Shown here: piece by piece, positions 62,457 through 64,000 of the stretch
Numbering within the stretch: the first letter of the stretch is position 1
How the letters are laid out: each line of letters starts with the position of its first letter
DNA from: Molossus alvarezi
Lineage: Eukaryota > Chordata > Mammalia > Chiroptera > Molossidae
NCBI GenBank assembly: GCA_037176705.1
Contig: CM073889.1
Coordinates: 104,239,890-104,303,889, forward strand
Length of the DNA stretch: 64,000 nucleotides
Direction of reading: 5' to 3'
Position numbers and translations under genes: made by a program
The notes under the pieces: model-generated
Database searches by the model: none
Seen by the model: the letters and a program-made list of their open reading frames with translations, nothing else
Told to the model about the DNA's origin: nothing

Positions 62457-62769
62457 TTGTTGGAAACGCTCTACATCTGTGTTGTCCAGTGTGGAAGGCA
62501 CCAAACTCCTGTGACCATGAAGCACTTGCAATTAGCTAGTGCAACAGAAGTGAATTTTAACTTTTAATTAATCTTGATCAATTTAGATTTAAGTTTTTCT
62601 GTAACTAGTCGCTAACTGTGCTAAGCAATGCAGCTGTAAAGGAGGTGACAAGTAGAGTGGCAAACCAGGCTCGGAAAAGAATCCCCTACATAGTCAAGAA
62701 ACATTTGTGCAAGGGTAGAAACTTGGAATTATGTAAGTCTATGGATAGGTGCCATCCAACAGGGCCACC

Positions 62770-62925
62770 TGGAGTCTGAGGGATGCACTCTGAAACGGGC
62801 ATGAAGAAGCTCAACAGGTCATGAAAAGACAGGCTCTTTGAACATGCAGAAGTCGTGGGATTTATTATTACCACTTCTTGAAATAGAATCACTCCTTTTC
62901 AAAACCTTATGTAGGGTCCCTGCCA
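62770..62925. repeat. Diverged dispersed repeat, copy 2
   Basis: The same motif order as 60485-60655, 2.3 kb downstream in the same orientation. It differs by many substitutions and small gaps. Confidence 0.6.
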
Positions 62926-63265
62926 AAGGCTACAAAGTTAATGTAGGTTTACCAACAAAATTTGATTAAGCAAAGAAACAACAAATAGGGTAAGTCTTAA
63001 CATAGGTTCGTCAAAAGGAGTTTGTCATTTAGGGCAGTCCTCCCACGTGTATGACATCCTTCTTGAAAGTCAGGCAGGAGCAGGGGCGGGTGAGGCGGGC
63101 AGCACTGTGTGTGGCAGCACCTTCCGCCCGAGCTGACTACTGCAACGCTCCTGGAGGCCACGCCGTCTTTGGCTCTCTCTTCATCGGTCCATTTGGCTTT
63201 AAGGGAGCCCCGAAAAAAAGACGTCAAGGGAAATATAGAAAGCCTGGGCTCTGTCATTAAATTTT

Positions 63266-63515
63266 TTTTTTTTATATCCTCACCCGAGGACATTTTTCCA
63301 TTTTTTGTTCAGATAGAGTGGGAGGGAGAGAGAGGAAGAGAGAGAGAGAGAGAAACATCCACGTGAAAGGGACACATTGAGTGGCTGCCACCCGCACGAC
63401 CAACCAGGGCCGGGGACAAACTGCAACCGAGGTGCATGCCCTTAGCGGGAACAGAACCTGGGTCTCTCTGGACCACAGGCTGACGCTCTAACTGCTGAGC
63501 CAAACCAGCCAGGGC
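63266..63515 (-). mobile_element. VES-type SINE, full length, young-looking
   Basis: Exact 16-bp target duplications TCTGTCATTAAATTTT at 63250-63265 and 63516-63531. The reverse complement starts GCCCTGGCTGGTTTGGCTCA. The tail reads TCCTCACCCGAGGACA on the plus strand. Confidence 0.95.
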
Positions 63516-64000
63516 TCTGTCATTAAATTTTAAATACGTATTTTTCTTTCTCTCTCTCTTTTTTTTTCTTTTGTTGTTTTTGTTTTCGGGTTTTACATTT
63601 TGCACCAAAGTCCACCACCCAGTAAACTACTAAGTAATTCATTAGAAAACAGAGTATTGAGTAGGGGCTACACATGTGAAATGCAGTGGACACGGTGACC
63701 GTCAAAACCAGCCAGTAGCCACCACCCTTGGAACGAGGCTGTTTAGAAACGAACTGTGTGTGTGCACTGCTCCCGACAGATACCCTACACTCTGCCAGGT
63801 CTCCCCAGATGGCGTCAGATGCCCAGCCTGAGAGCGCATCCTGTGTTTTGTTAGTTAGTGAGAACACACATTGCATGATTTAAAGATAAAATATTTAAAA
63901 TTTAAATGTTTTAGGTATAAAATTAAAGGCTCAAAATTGGACTCTTATTCAGCTACAAAATAAGTTCCTCTGAATTTGATATACCCAGCCTAAAAATGAG

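Overview
This is vertebrate, almost certainly bat, nuclear DNA. Interspersed repeats dominate it. The most diagnostic are about 18 tRNA-derived VES-type SINEs, the SINE family of vespertilionid and related bats. They accompany L1 3' ends, short non-autonomous hAT elements and a mariner-type MITE. There is no bacterial-style gene density. Species cannot be fixed from sequence alone.

The only protein-coding gene I can support is DCC, the netrin-1 receptor, on the + strand. Two exons are present, at 21740-21934 and 59023-59118. Together they encode nearly all of the fourth fibronectin type III domain of the ectodomain. Both are phase 1-1, of 195 and 96 bp, with good splice sites, and they join in frame. 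Everything else is intron: the 3' part of one intron (1-21739), a complete intron of about 37.1 kb (21935-59022), and the 5' part of a third (59119-64000).

Layout: 1-13.5 kb holds old L2, L1 and MIR fragments, VES SINEs, a mariner MITE and a long inverted repeat. At 14.08-15.42 kb is a GC-rich minisatellite with 37 units of 37 or 35 bp, apparently grown from a segment of an L2 element. At 16-21 kb lie L2, L1 and LTR fragments, with a VES SINE ending 74 bp before the first DCC exon. The large intron contains a nested L1/SINE block (25.2-27.3 kb) and an old L1 broken by a hAT and two SINEs (31-33.6 kb). It also has a MaLR-like LTR (37.7 kb), another LTR-like repeat (41.1 kb) and a 68-unit pyrimidine-rich array of about 53-bp units (45.64-49.29 kb). 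After the second exon come a G14 tract, a CpG-rich patch (60.66-61.68 kb) and a 34-bp minisatellite (62.2 kb).

I did not find a new gene system. The best leads concern DCC pre-mRNA processing. The 68-unit array reads in the sense orientation as about 3.66 kb with no AG dinucleotide. It repeats a branch-point-like and UCAU motif plus pyrimidine tracts, and it ends at a plausible cryptic exon. Very long open frames across both arrays are artefacts of stop-free repeats.
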